Part shown: positions 19,523 through 28,136 of the stretch, piece after piece
Position numbering within the stretch: position 1 is the stretch's first letter
Layout: each line of letters opens with the position of its first letter
Source: Caballeronia sp. dw_19
GTDB lineage: Bacteria > Pseudomonadota > Gammaproteobacteria > Burkholderiales > Burkholderiaceae
DNA length: 64,000 nt
Reading direction: 5' to 3'
Assembly: GCF_018449515.1 (NCBI RefSeq)
Contig: NZ_JAAVUQ010000008.1
Coordinates: 124,001-188,000, forward strand
Program-made: the position numbers and the translations under genes
Notes under the pieces: generated by a model
What the model was told of the DNA's origin: nothing
The model's input: the letters and a program-made list of their open reading frames with translations, nothing else
Database searches by the model: none

Positions 19523-19563
19523 ACGGGTGGATAAGGTCGCGATGAGCGGCGTTATCCACCCGT
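19523..19563 (+). terminator. Terminator after ispH-hpnH
   Basis: 12-bp stem ACGGGTGGATAA / TTATCCACCCGT with a 17-base loop, followed by TTTGT, 61 bases past the hpnH stop. Confidence 0.65.
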
Positions 19564-19636
19564 TTTGTATTTCAAGATGCATGTGTGGCGCACCCGTGTA
19601 GCATCGCGGGTTTTCAAAGCAAACAAGCAGGAAGCA

Positions 19637-19888
19637 ATGGCTGACTTCAGCGTAATGATCAATCTCGGCAAAGCCGATCTGGACGACTACTCTCTCTTGG
19701 CGAAGATGCTGCGCAAGACCGGCTTCAGCGAGACAAAAGCGGCGCAAGTGGCAGCGGACTATCGGCTGCTGCCCGCTTCGTTCAGGTACTCCAGCGAGAC
19801 CGAAAACATGACCGCGGTGAGAGAGAAAGCGCTGAAGTCAGCGAAGAGCGTTTCATCGAAGGCGATGGTGCTCGTGTCGGAATGCTGA
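19637..19888 (+). CDS. Small hypothetical protein
   Basis: An 83-residue soluble protein, not recognised. ATG 19637 is supported by AGGAAG just upstream. It begins MADFSVMINLGKADLDDYSLL and carries a helix-rich region ending in a Ser/Lys-rich tail. It converges with the decayed toxin-antitoxin genes, which it may have cut short. Function cannot be inferred. Confidence 0.65.
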   Translation: MADFSVMINLGKADLDDYSLLAKMLRKTGFSETKAAQVAADYRLLPASFRYSSETENMTAVREKALKSAKSVSSKAMVLVSEC

Positions 19889-19999
19889 GGCGGGGTTAAG
19901 ACCGCGAGCGCGAAACTTGCTGCGCATAAAGTTTCGGCGGTGCCTGGGTGCCGGAGTTTGCCAAGCAAGTTAACGTGCGTATCCAGACACGATCACCAT
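19889..19999 (-). pseudogene. VapC-like PIN toxin remnant
   Basis: Immediately after the decayed antitoxin, ATG 19999 overlaps its stop codon in ATGGTGA, as in functional type II pairs. It reads MVIV, then one extra base (near 19987) shifts the frame, after which LDTHVNLLGKL follows. That matches the start of PIN-domain VapC toxins (VLDTH with the first catalytic Asp). The rest of the toxin is missing or unrecognisable. Only the N-terminal stub is supported; the left boundary is approximate. Confidence 0.5.
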
Positions 20000-20228
20000 G
20001 CCGCCGCCCAGTCATCTTCCCCCGCTGGGTCCATCGGATTGTCGTAACGCAATAGCGAGCCGCGTAGAAGATCGAGCGGGTCCCGCGCATCCGTTTGATA
20101 CGGCCGCAACTCCAAGGTTGGCTGCCCAAGGTCAGTCACGATCAAGCTCTCCCCCGATGACTCCACCAACCTGAAGAATCAGATGCTTTCGCTTTGAATT
20201 CGGATTTCGATACTCGTCGATTTGGCAT
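19993..20228 (-). pseudogene. Phd/YefM-family antitoxin, frameshifted
   Basis: Type II antitoxin that would bind DNA and neutralise the adjacent toxin. ATG 20228 opens MPNRRVSKSEFKAKA. The frame then shifts by one base near 20179-20183 and continues FFRLVESSGESLIVTDLGQP, then ELRPYQTDARDPLDLLRGSL and GEDDWAAAW to the TGA at 19993. The 236-base length is one short of a 78-residue gene, so a single deletion explains it. Both parts match the family layout (DNA-binding N-terminus, RDPLxxLRGS tail). The cognate toxin gene is decayed too. Confidence 0.75.
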
Positions 20229-20314
20229 TTTGTGCTCGGGGCATAAGGTCGATGCTCATCTTGGCGGATGAGGCGAGACTTTGTAAGAGCCATTAGCGTT
20301 AAAAACAGCGGCGC

Positions 20315-20341
20315 AAAAAAAGGCGCTCCCGGCTTTTCGCC
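20315..20341 (-). terminator. Possible terminator after hpnM-like gene
   Basis: On the minus strand a short GGCG / CGCC stem is followed by seven T. It lies 87 bases past the stop of the MlaC/HpnM-like gene. The stem is weak. Confidence 0.3.
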
Positions 20342-20427
20342 AGTTGCGCCTGTTGGCCCCGCTGCTCCGTAGTGCCTCAGACTCGCTCACCCACGCTTCA
20401 TTTGCGAATCCAGGCTCTACCCCTTCC

Positions 20428-21054
20428 TCACTCCGCCGTCCGCGCGTTATGCGCGGTCAGGAACTTGATCAACCCGTCGACGCCACCCTTCGACAACTGA
20501 CCCGCGAATTGCGTCTGGTACACCTGGATCAGCCACGCGCCCATCATGTCGATGTCGTAGATCTTCCAGCCGTCCGGCGTCTTTTCCAGGCGATAACGCA
20601 CCGGGTTATCGCCGCCGCTCGAGTACACGTGCGACTGGACGACAGCGTCTTTCCCGCCGGCATCGAGCGTCGGGGCGTCGAATTTGAACTTGACGTCTTC
20701 ATCGCGTAATTGCGACAGCGACGAGGTGTAGGTGCGCACCAGCAGCGTCTGGAATTGCTCGTAGAGCGCCTTCTGCTGGTCGGGCGTCGCCGTGCTCCAT
20801 GCCTTACCTACGGCAATCCGCGTGGTGCGCTGGAAATCGGTTGCCGGCACGAAACGCGTCTGCACCAATTGCGTGATCTTGGCCATGTCGCCGCCACGCG
20901 CGGCAGGATCAGCCTTCATCGCGTCGACAGTGCCTTCCACAGCGCTTTTAACGACAGCATCAGGGCTCGTCTGCGCAAACGAAGCGCTGGAAAACAGCGC
21001 CGCCGACAAAGCCAGGGCGAATAGGGCAACACGGACAGGCAAATAGCGTTTCAT
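20428..21054 (-). CDS. hpnM: MlaC/Ttg2D-family periplasmic lipid-binding protein, probably HpnM
   Basis: A 208-residue exported protein with a signal peptide (MKRYLPVRVALFALALSAAL...SFAQ). The mature part has the MlaC/Ttg2 fold marks: QFQTLLVRTYTSSLSQ, VYSSGGDNPVRYRLEKT and DGWKIYDIDMMGAWLIQVYQ. MlaC proteins carry phospholipids across the periplasm; the HpnM subfamily sits in hopanoid loci. No mla ABC transporter genes are nearby, while hpnH lies upstream and hpnN-mlaA 9 kb away, so I favour HpnM. ATG 21054 is preferred over upstream starts because it begins the signal peptide. Confidence 0.85.
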   Translation of the reverse strand: MKRYLPVRVALFALALSAALFSSASFAQTSPDAVVKSAVEGTVDAMKADPAARGGDMAKITQLVQTRFVPATDFQRTTRIAVGKAWSTATPDQQKALYEQFQTLLVRTYTSSLSQLRDEDVKFKFDAPTLDAGGKDAVVQSHVYSSGGDNPVRYRLEKTPDGWKIYDIDMMGAWLIQVYQTQFAGQLSKGGVDGLIKFLTAHNARTAE

Positions 21055-21414
21055 ACGACCGATATCGAGTAATGGAGGGCGGCGTTCAGCCCGACGCGCC
21101 GGCTTAGCTGAAAAACGCAGTAAGTATATCGACCCGCGCCTGCCGTGACAGTTCAGCACGTTCGAAGGATTGTCCGTCTGCGGCTGGCGCGAGAGCCAGG
21201 GGAAACGAAAAACCGCGGATCGCCGGCTCTTCTGCGCCTCGCGGCTCTTGAGAATCTGTTCCAGCCGCCGCGAGTTGGTAAACATGGAGGCGACCGCAGC
21301 GGCTTAGTTAGCGCGCTTCCGGGCGGCGGATCGGCATAGGGTCATCGTGTGCGGCGAAGCCGCCACGAAATGTGTTGAGGTTGGGGTTACGGCGAGTCGG
21401 TCTTGACGCCGCCG

Positions 21415-21903
21415 TCAAACCTGCGGACTCGGCCCGCGCTCCAGATATGTCGTCAACGCGATGTAACTGCGCGTGCCGGTGAACCCTTCTATCGAATGAA
21501 TGCGCTCAAGCAGATGTTCGAGTGTTTGCGTGTCACGGGTTCGCACTTTCAGCAGCATCGCGCTTTCGCCGGTCACCGTATGGATCTCTTCGACGTCCGG
21601 AAACTCGGCCAGTTGCAGTAACTGACGCGTGACGGCCCAACTGGAGGTATCGACGTGAACGAACGCCAGCAGCGGCCGGCCAATGCTTGCGCCGTCCAGC
21701 GTCGCCACGGTCGCCTTGACAACGCCATCTTGCTTCAAGCGCTTCGCGCGTTCGTGAACGGCGGGCGCGGACAAATGCAGCAGGCGGCCAAGCTCGGCGT
21801 AGGTCCGCGTGGCATCTTCGGCGAGCAACGCCAGCAGCTTGCGATCGGTCGCGTCGAGAATGCCTTGCGGCTTGCGCTTGGGCGGGGCCATCTCCGAGGT
21901 CAT
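21415..21903 (-). CDS. Lrp/AsnC-family transcriptional regulator
   Basis: A 162-residue DNA-binding regulator. The N-terminal helix-turn-helix is LDATDRKLLALLAEDATRTYAELGRLLHLSAPAVHERAKRL-like in layout (about 17-60). The C-terminal ligand-binding domain (about 80-155) has LLQLAEFPDVEEIHTVTGE and ALTTYLERG. The ligand, usually an amino acid, is unknown. It starts 10 bases after the stop of the acyl-CoA ligase gene on the same strand, so the two are probably co-transcribed. Confidence 0.92.
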   Translation of the reverse strand: MTSEMAPPKRKPQGILDATDRKLLALLAEDATRTYAELGRLLHLSAPAVHERAKRLKQDGVVKATVATLDGASIGRPLLAFVHVDTSSWAVTRQLLQLAEFPDVEEIHTVTGESAMLLKVRTRDTQTLEHLLERIHSIEGFTGTRSYIALTTYLERGPSPQV

Positions 21904-21913
21904 TCGCAGGTCC

Positions 21914-23554
21914 TCATGGCTTGGCCGAAGTGTTCAGACCCGGCAACGCCGCCCGTAATTCCTTGCGCATCACTTTGCCGGTCGGCGTCATCGGCAACGC
22001 GCCGACAAACCTGACCTCGCGCGGATATTCATGCGCGGCCAGCCGCGTCCTGACGTGCTGCTGAAGTTCGCGCACAAGCGTTTCATCCGGGACGAACCCT
22101 GCATTCAGTACGATGAACGCCATCACGATCTCCGTGCGCGCCGCGTCCGGCGCACCCACAACCGCCGCCATGCTGACGGCGGGATGGCGCAGCAAACAAT
22201 CCTCAATAGGCGCGGGACCGATCCGATAACCCGCGCTGGTAATCACGTCGTCGTTGCGGCCGACGAAGCGGATAAAACCATCGGCGTCGCATGAACCGAG
22301 GTCGCCGGTCAGCAGGAACTGGCCGCGGAATTTATCGCGCGTGGCCGGCTCGTTGTTCCAGTAGCGCAGGAACATGACCGGGTCGGGCGGTGCAATCGCA
22401 ATATTGCCCGGTGTGCCGGGCGGAAGTTCTGTGCCTTCATCGTCGACGATGGCCACGCGATGTCCCGGCACGCCGCGCCCGATCGCCCCCGGGCGAGGCT
22501 CGAACAACGCAGAACACGACGACACCACCACGTTGCACTCGGTCTGCCCGTAGAACTCGTTGATGGTCACGCCAAGCGCCGCCCGGCCCCAGGCGATCAG
22601 CTCCTCGCCCAGCGATTCGCCGCCGCTCGCCACCGCGCGCAACGACAACCGCCACTGCTCGGGACGGGCCACCGAGCGCATCATCTTGAGCGCGGTCGGC
22701 GGCAGAAAGGTGTGCGTGACGCCGTGACGCGCCATCAGGTCGAAAGCGGCCGGGCCATCGAATTTTTCGAAGCGCCGCGCAAGCACCGCCACGCCGTGAT
22801 GCCAGGCGGGCAGCAAGACATCGAACAGGCCTCCAATCCACGCCCAGTCGGCGGGCGTCCACATCAGCCGGGCGTGCGCCGGGAAAAGACCTTGCGACAT
22901 CTCGACGCCCGGTAAATGACCCAGCAACGCCCGATGGGCAAGCAACGCGCCCTTGGGCTTTCCCGTCGTGCCGGACGTATAGATGATTGCGGCGGGGTCG
23001 TCGCAGGAGGTATCAACGGGGATGAAGACGTCCGTTTCCGCGCGTAGCGAATCCCAGAAGGAATGGGCATTTGCGTGGGTGGTGGTATCGACGCAATAGG
23101 CATTTTTCAGGTCTGGTAGCGTCTCGCGAACCTGCGCCAGCTTGTCGAAACCCGCGTGGTCGGTGATCAGCGCCGCTGCGCCGCTATCGGCGAGCCGGTA
23201 CTGGATGGCATCGACGCCGAATAGCTGAAACAGCGGCACCGCGATATAACCCGCCTTGTAGATGGCCAGATGCGCGATGGCCGTCTCCGGCGACTGCGGC
23301 AAGAATATTCCCACGCGGTCGCCGCGCTTCAATCCCGCGCGGGCAAGCGCGTTGGCGAACTGGTTGGAGAGCGCCTTGAGGTTATCGAAAGTGAAACGCG
23401 TTTCCGAACCTTCGCGGGTCTCGTAGATGAGCGCGAGGCGGCCGGAACCGTCAGCCCATTTATCGCAGGCGTCCACGCCGATGTTGTACTGCGCGGGCAC
23501 CTTCCACGTGAATGCCGCGGCGAGGGTTTCATATGAATCGGCTGCGGGAAGCAT
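21914..23554 (-). CDS. AMP-dependent acyl-CoA synthetase
   Basis: A 546-residue ANL-family ligase that activates a carboxylic acid through an acyl-AMP to its CoA ester. Motifs: the P-loop-like IIYTSGTTGKPKGALLAH, ASGGESLGEEL, INEFYGQTECN, LLTGDLGSCDADGFIRFVGR and the terminal catalytic Lys region MTPTGKVMRKELR. It resembles medium-chain and acetyl-CoA-like synthetases. It lies between the SDR gene (27 bases upstream) and the Lrp gene, in what looks like one minus-strand operon. The exact acid substrate cannot be read. Confidence 0.9.
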   Translation of the reverse strand: MLPAADSYETLAAAFTWKVPAQYNIGVDACDKWADGSGRLALIYETREGSETRFTFDNLKALSNQFANALARAGLKRGDRVGIFLPQSPETAIAHLAIYKAGYIAVPLFQLFGVDAIQYRLADSGAAALITDHAGFDKLAQVRETLPDLKNAYCVDTTTHANAHSFWDSLRAETDVFIPVDTSCDDPAAIIYTSGTTGKPKGALLAHRALLGHLPGVEMSQGLFPAHARLMWTPADWAWIGGLFDVLLPAWHHGVAVLARRFEKFDGPAAFDLMARHGVTHTFLPPTALKMMRSVARPEQWRLSLRAVASGGESLGEELIAWGRAALGVTINEFYGQTECNVVVSSCSALFEPRPGAIGRGVPGHRVAIVDDEGTELPPGTPGNIAIAPPDPVMFLRYWNNEPATRDKFRGQFLLTGDLGSCDADGFIRFVGRNDDVITSAGYRIGPAPIEDCLLRHPAVSMAAVVGAPDAARTEIVMAFIVLNAGFVPDETLVRELQQHVRTRLAAHEYPREVRFVGALPMTPTGKVMRKELRAALPGLNTSAKP

Positions 23555-23581
23555 CGCTTCTCCCTGGTTTCTGGTTAAGGC

Positions 23582-24532
23582 TCATTCGACGGCGGCTTGA
23601 TCGTCGGATCTGTCTTCGGCGGCCAATTCCTGCAACCCCGCAGGCGGCCGATAACGCGAAAACCCGTTGAATTCCAGCGTACGCCCAGCGGCCGCCAAGG
23701 GCCACGAATGCCGTGCGTTCGGCACGCCGCCATCGACGCGAATCACCGTCCCATTGATGAACGCTGACGCCTCAGAAAGCAAAAATACCGCCGCCGCCGC
23801 GAGTTCCGATTCGGTCCCAAAACGCTGCAACGGCACCTTGTGCTTGAGTTCGCGCAACAACGCACGATAGCGTTCGTCGTAACTATCCATGCCCGCCGAT
23901 GCAATCCATCCCGGCGCCACGGCATTCACCCGCACGCCGGCGTAACCCCATTCGCACGCGGCCGTTTCCGTGAAGTTCCAGACGCCGGCGCGCGCGGCGC
24001 CCGAATGGCCCATGCCGGGCATGCCGCCCCAGATGTCCGCGAGCATGTTGACGATCGCGCCGCCGTGATCGCGCATCCATTGCGTAAAACATTCGCGCGA
24101 CATCAGGAAAGTGCCGTGCAGGTTATTGCGCACGACAGCGTCCCAGCCATTCAGGGAAATCTTGTCGAGCGGCGCGGGGAACTGGCCGCCCGCGCAATTG
24201 AAGAGGCTGTCGAGCCGGTTGAAATCGGCGAGTGCGGTAGCGACGACTTGTTTGACGCTCGCTTCGTCGCGGATGTCGCAGGCGTAGCAGCGCACGCGTT
24301 CGACGCTTTCAGGGTAGTCCTCGGCCAACTCGTCGCGCACGGTTTCCAGCTTCGCCAGGGTTCGTCCGATCAGGATCACCGAAGCCCCCAGCGACACGAG
24401 TTCGTGCGCTGTGCATCGGCCCAGACCGCTGCCGGCGCCCGTTACCATGACAACCTTGCCGGCGAACAAGCCGGGACGGAAGACGGAGCGGTATTGATGC
24501 TGACCGCGGGGATCGTTCGGATTGGATTCCAT
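23582..24532 (-). CDS. Short-chain dehydrogenase/reductase with altered YxxxK site
   Basis: A 316-residue NAD(P)-dependent SDR. The nucleotide loop is VTGAGSGLGR, with NCAGG and the PGWI region present. The usual catalytic Tyr-x3-Lys is replaced: the segment reads GHSGAARAGVWNFT, so His and Arg stand in its place. I recall a similar replacement in an SDR subfamily near terpenoid or acyl-CoA degradation genes (AtuB/AtuG-like), so it may be natural to the subfamily. It is the first gene of the minus-strand operon with the acyl-CoA ligase and Lrp regulator, and faces tetR. ATG 24532 (MESNPND) is chosen; 24565 is a longer option. Confidence 0.88.
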   Translation of the reverse strand: MESNPNDPRGQHQYRSVFRPGLFAGKVVMVTGAGSGLGRCTAHELVSLGASVILIGRTLAKLETVRDELAEDYPESVERVRCYACDIRDEASVKQVVATALADFNRLDSLFNCAGGQFPAPLDKISLNGWDAVVRNNLHGTFLMSRECFTQWMRDHGGAIVNMLADIWGGMPGMGHSGAARAGVWNFTETAACEWGYAGVRVNAVAPGWIASAGMDSYDERYRALLRELKHKVPLQRFGTESELAAAAVFLLSEASAFINGTVIRVDGGVPNARHSWPLAAAGRTLEFNGFSRYRPPAGLQELAAEDRSDDQAAVE

Positions 24533-24570
24533 GACTCTCAACTTGGCTGGACGCGTGCGTTTCAATGAGT

Positions 24571-24585
24571 TTGAGTAAAACTCAA
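24571..24585. promoter_or_regulatory. Palindromic operator, SDR side
   Basis: Perfect inverted repeat TTGAGT-AAA-ACTCAA, 39 bases upstream of the SDR start. The same half-sites recur at 24659-24673. Probably a binding site for the divergent TetR-family regulator. Confidence 0.6.
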
Positions 24586-24658
24586 CTACGTGACAACGTC
24601 AAGCCGGTTAAACCTTGATATCCCTCATAAAATTGCTGAAATTCCACTATTAATCCGA

Positions 24659-24673
24659 TTGAGCTACACTCAA
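24659..24673. promoter_or_regulatory. Palindromic operator, TetR side
   Basis: Inverted repeat TTGAG-CTACA-CTCAA, 36 bases upstream of the TetR start. It matches the site at 24571 in both 5-base half-sites and in total 15-base span. The centres are 88 bases apart. Confidence 0.6.
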
Positions 24674-24708
24674 AATATTACTTCTGACGATCGACTTTCA
24701 GCGCCTAT

Positions 24709-25422
24709 ATGATCCAGCCCAAAACTCTCCCCGTACGTCGCGCACCGTCGAGCATCAAGTCTGAACAACGCATCAAGGACATCCTGCTCGTGGCGCGGCA
24801 AGTGTTCTCGGAGCGCGGATATGCATCGGCGACGACGATCGATATGGCGCGTCGGCTGGGGGTATCGGAGGCAACGGTGTTCACGTATTTCTCCGGCAAG
24901 CGCGACCTGTGCGTGCGGGTGATCTGCGACTGGTACGACGAGATCATCGCGGAGATCGAAACCACGCTGCCGCACATCACGGGCACGCGCGCAAAGCTGT
25001 TTTTCCTGATCCGCACGCATTTGTATCGGCTGATGATCGACGGGCCGGGGCTGTGCGCACTGATCCTGTCCGAAGGGCGCGCGAAAGACGACACATTCGG
25101 CGATGAAATCGTGCAACTCCAGCGGCGCTATACCGCGCCGCTGATGCAAGTGCTGTCGGACGGCGTGGCAGCCGGCGATATCCGCGACGACCTGCCCTTG
25201 AGCCTGCTGCGCTCCAGCATCTATGGACCGATGGAACACGTGCTGTGGGACGCGATCAGCAAGAAAACGGTGGATATTGAAGAAACGTCGAAACGGTTGT
25301 CCCTGCTCCTTTGGCAGGGTTTGCAGCCGCCCGATCCCAAAGTCGCGGCTCTGGGGCAATTGCAGCGCGACATGGCGGCGGCGCTCAGGGTGTTTGAGGA
25401 CACCTCACGCTCGCCTGAATGA
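24709..25422 (+). CDS. TetR/AcrR-family transcriptional regulator
   Basis: A 237-residue one-component repressor. The N-terminal helix-turn-helix has ILLVARQVFSERGYASATTIDMARRLGVSEATVFTYFSGKRDL-type layout (about 24-66). The C-terminal ligand domain shows ILSEGRAKDDTFGDEI and PMEHVLWDAIS, like regulators of fatty-acid CoA pathways. It is divergent from the SDR-ligase-Lrp operon, and two matching palindromes lie in the shared promoter, so it probably represses both itself and that operon, with an acyl-CoA or related ligand (inference). Confidence 0.92.
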   Translation: MIQPKTLPVRRAPSSIKSEQRIKDILLVARQVFSERGYASATTIDMARRLGVSEATVFTYFSGKRDLCVRVICDWYDEIIAEIETTLPHITGTRAKLFFLIRTHLYRLMIDGPGLCALILSEGRAKDDTFGDEIVQLQRRYTAPLMQVLSDGVAAGDIRDDLPLSLLRSSIYGPMEHVLWDAISKKTVDIEETSKRLSLLLWQGLQPPDPKVAALGQLQRDMAAALRVFEDTSRSPE

Positions 25423-25574
25423 AAGCTCTGTTTTCGTAGCTTTCATCCGATGATTACGGTTGACCGCGACCTGCGCGACAACATCCGTGGCCTTCCATAC
25501 TCCGGCATAACCCCTCTTATCCCCGCCCCATAACGCTCCGCCCTCCACGGTGCGTTTTATTTCCCTCGATAAAA

Positions 25575-25595
25575 CCGCCCCGCAGAAATCGCGGG
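25575..25595 (+). terminator. Terminator-like hairpin after tetR
   Basis: 7-bp stem GCCCCGC / GCGGGGC with a 7-base loop, followed by CTTTG. It lies between tetR and the TonB receptor promoter. Confidence 0.5.
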
Positions 25596-25658
25596 GCCTT
25601 TGTCCGTCAGCTATCCGCATAGTTCCCGATATCGTATTGAAAACAATTCTTAACTGTG

Positions 25659-25677
25659 TAATGATATTGATTCGTAT
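25659..25677. promoter_or_regulatory. Possible Fur box upstream of the TonB receptor
   Basis: TAATGATATTGATTCGTAT resembles a degenerate Fur site, best in the left half (TGATATT against TGATAAT). It lies in an AT-rich patch about 165 bases before a siderophore receptor gene that would be expected to be iron-regulated. The match was judged by eye. Confidence 0.4.
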
Positions 25678-25842
25678 TTCGGAACTACTAAGGGAAACGG
25701 CGCGCATCTGTCGCAATGATGGACTGCTCCTTCGGCCGCGCCCTTTGCCAACCGCTCACGCCGCCGCGGGCATCGCGGAAGTAATTGACCGGCATGACGC
25801 AACAGCGCCGGCTTTTCGACCATCCAATACTCGGGGAAACAC

Positions 25843-28074
25843 ATGTTGAGGAAGACACCGCTTGCCGCGGCGATCATGACCGCGCTGGCGGCTCCTGCTG
25901 CCATTCCGCTCTATGCTCATGCGCAGGCCGCGCCGGTCAGCAAGACCGATCAAACCGCCCAGGCGGAACAAGCCGCACAAGTCGCACCCCTCGTCGAAAA
26001 CGCCGCGCTGCCGGCCGTGCATGTCTCCGGTCAGGCCATCACACCCGATTTCCAGCCTGAAAAATCGAGCGTAGGCGCCAAGGTCCCCACCGCGTTGCGC
26101 GATATCCCCCAAGCGGCCGTGGTGGTCCCGAAAGCCGTGCTGCAGTCCCAGGCAGCCACGTCTTTCTCCGATGCCCTTCGCAACGTCCCCGGTGTCACCA
26201 TTGGCGCGGCGGAAGGCGGGCAGATCGGCAACAACATCAATTTGCGCGGTTTCTCGGCGCGCACGGATATTTATCTCGATGGCTTCCGCGACCGCGGCCA
26301 GTACTATCGGGACACGTTCGACCTTGAATCCATCGATGTGCTGTATGGTCCGTCATCACTCTATTTCGGGCGCGGCTCCACGGGCGGCGTGATCAACCAG
26401 GTGAGCAAGCAGGCAGAGCTGAAAGCGCACGCATCGGTGTCCGTGATGGCCGGCACGAGCGACCGCTACCGCACCACCGTCGACATCAACCAGCCGCTGT
26501 CCGATACATCCGCCGTGCGGCTCAACGCGTTCGGTCAGGATCTCGGCTCGACCCGCGACGTGATGAAGAGCAAGGACTACGGCTTCGCGCCGACGGTGCG
26601 CTTCGGCATTGGAACGCCGACGGAAGTCACTTTGTCAGCGTTGATCCAGCACAACCGCGACCAGCCGGACTACGGCATTCCGCCGGTGAACGGTGCGCCG
26701 GTCCCGGTCAGCAAGAGCCAGTTCTACGGTTTCGAAGGCGATCGGACGATCCAGGACGTGCAGACGTTCTCGGCGCGCATCCAGCATCGTTTCGACGACA
26801 ACCTCACGCTGCGCAACCAGACCCAGTTCAGCCACTACGGCACCGAAGCGACCGCGACCAACGCCGCGGCGGTCCTGACCGGACCGCTCGGGACATCGAC
26901 GGCACTCGCCAACGGGAATTACACGTCGTTGCCGTTGTCGTCGTTGTACGTGAAGTTGCAGGGCAAGGACCGCAACATCAACGATCACTCGGTCTACAAC
27001 ACGACCGATATCGATTACAAGTTCAACACCGGATTCCTCAAGCATGAGGTGATTGCAGGCATTGACCTCAGCCACGAGACCTACAGCAACCAGTCGTTCA
27101 CCGCGACCGCGCCGGGCCTGCCGTCGAATACCATCGCGATCGTGCCGCTGCTCAATCCACAATACACCACGCGACCGGCCAACACGCAGGAAGTGGCGAC
27201 CAACCTGGCGGAATCGAGTGCGAACGGCGTGGGCATTTATGCCAACGATACGGTCTCTGTCGGCCAGTACTGGAAGGTGGTGGGCGGCTTGCGCTGGGAT
27301 CGTTACGAAGCGTCGATCAAGAACACCCTCAACGCGCCGTCTTACGCCACGCAGACCAATTACTTCACCAGCGTGCGCGGCGGGATCATTTTCCAGCCGA
27401 CAGACTGGCAGTCGTACTACGTTTCATACGGCACGTCGTTCAATCCGTCGCTGGAAGCGCTGACGCTGACCAACAACCAGCAGAACACGCCGCCGGAATC
27501 GAACCGTTCGTATGAAGTCGGCACGAAGTGGGACTTGCTGAACGGCGGGTTGTCGGTGACGCAGTCGCTGTTCAATATCGATAAAACCAATGCCCGCACG
27601 CTCCAGGCCGACGGCAGCTACACGCTCGACGGCGACGTGCGCGTGCGCGGTTATCAACTCGGGCTGGCTGGCCACATCACCAACAAGTGGCAAGTCTTTG
27701 GCGGCTATACGTACATGAACGGCCAGGTGGTGAAGGCGCTGGACAACACCAACGGCAAGACCCTGGCGAACACGCCGCGCAACATGATCACGTTGTGGAC
27801 GACGTATGACCTCACGCCGCACTGGACCTTCGGCGGCGGCCCGGTGTACACCTCGTCGCGATATGCCGCCAGCAACGACTTGGTGCAGGTGCCTGCGTAC
27901 ACGCGCTGGGACGCAATGGCCGCGTTCCACCAGAAACATTACGACATCCAGTTCAACGTCCAGAACCTGACCAACAAGCACTACTACGACGCGCTGATTC
28001 CATCGGATGGCGGTCGCGCGGTGCCGGGTTACGGCCGGACATTCCTCGCGACGCTAAACTACCGGTTCTATTGA
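25843..28074 (+). CDS. TonB-dependent siderophore receptor, Fiu-like
   Basis: A 743-residue outer-membrane receptor. Signal peptide (MLRKTPLAAAIMTALAAPAA...AHAQA), plug domain (about 70-190) with TALRDIPQAAVVVPKAVL, ALRNVPGVTIGAAEGGQ, LRGFSARTDIYLDGFRDRG and GSTGGVINQVSKQ, then a 22-strand-type barrel ending NYRFY with terminal aromatic residue. The plug and the downstream partner fit catecholate receptors of the Fiu type. The PiuC-like hydroxylase follows after 62 bases, a conserved pairing. A Fur-like site lies upstream. Confidence 0.92.
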   Translation: MLRKTPLAAAIMTALAAPAAIPLYAHAQAAPVSKTDQTAQAEQAAQVAPLVENAALPAVHVSGQAITPDFQPEKSSVGAKVPTALRDIPQAAVVVPKAVLQSQAATSFSDALRNVPGVTIGAAEGGQIGNNINLRGFSARTDIYLDGFRDRGQYYRDTFDLESIDVLYGPSSLYFGRGSTGGVINQVSKQAELKAHASVSVMAGTSDRYRTTVDINQPLSDTSAVRLNAFGQDLGSTRDVMKSKDYGFAPTVRFGIGTPTEVTLSALIQHNRDQPDYGIPPVNGAPVPVSKSQFYGFEGDRTIQDVQTFSARIQHRFDDNLTLRNQTQFSHYGTEATATNAAAVLTGPLGTSTALANGNYTSLPLSSLYVKLQGKDRNINDHSVYNTTDIDYKFNTGFLKHEVIAGIDLSHETYSNQSFTATAPGLPSNTIAIVPLLNPQYTTRPANTQEVATNLAESSANGVGIYANDTVSVGQYWKVVGGLRWDRYEASIKNTLNAPSYATQTNYFTSVRGGIIFQPTDWQSYYVSYGTSFNPSLEALTLTNNQQNTPPESNRSYEVGTKWDLLNGGLSVTQSLFNIDKTNARTLQADGSYTLDGDVRVRGYQLGLAGHITNKWQVFGGYTYMNGQVVKALDNTNGKTLANTPRNMITLWTTYDLTPHWTFGGGPVYTSSRYAASNDLVQVPAYTRWDAMAAFHQKHYDIQFNVQNLTNKHYYDALIPSDGGRAVPGYGRTFLATLNYRFY

Positions 28075-28136
28075 TCGACTGCAGGACACGTGAGCCGCGC
28101 GATGCAAATCGCGCGGCCGCTGGCCCCCAAAAAAAC

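Noticed and set aside
20428..21054. Toluene tolerance protein
   Set aside because: The family name is historical; context and family point to lipid carriage.
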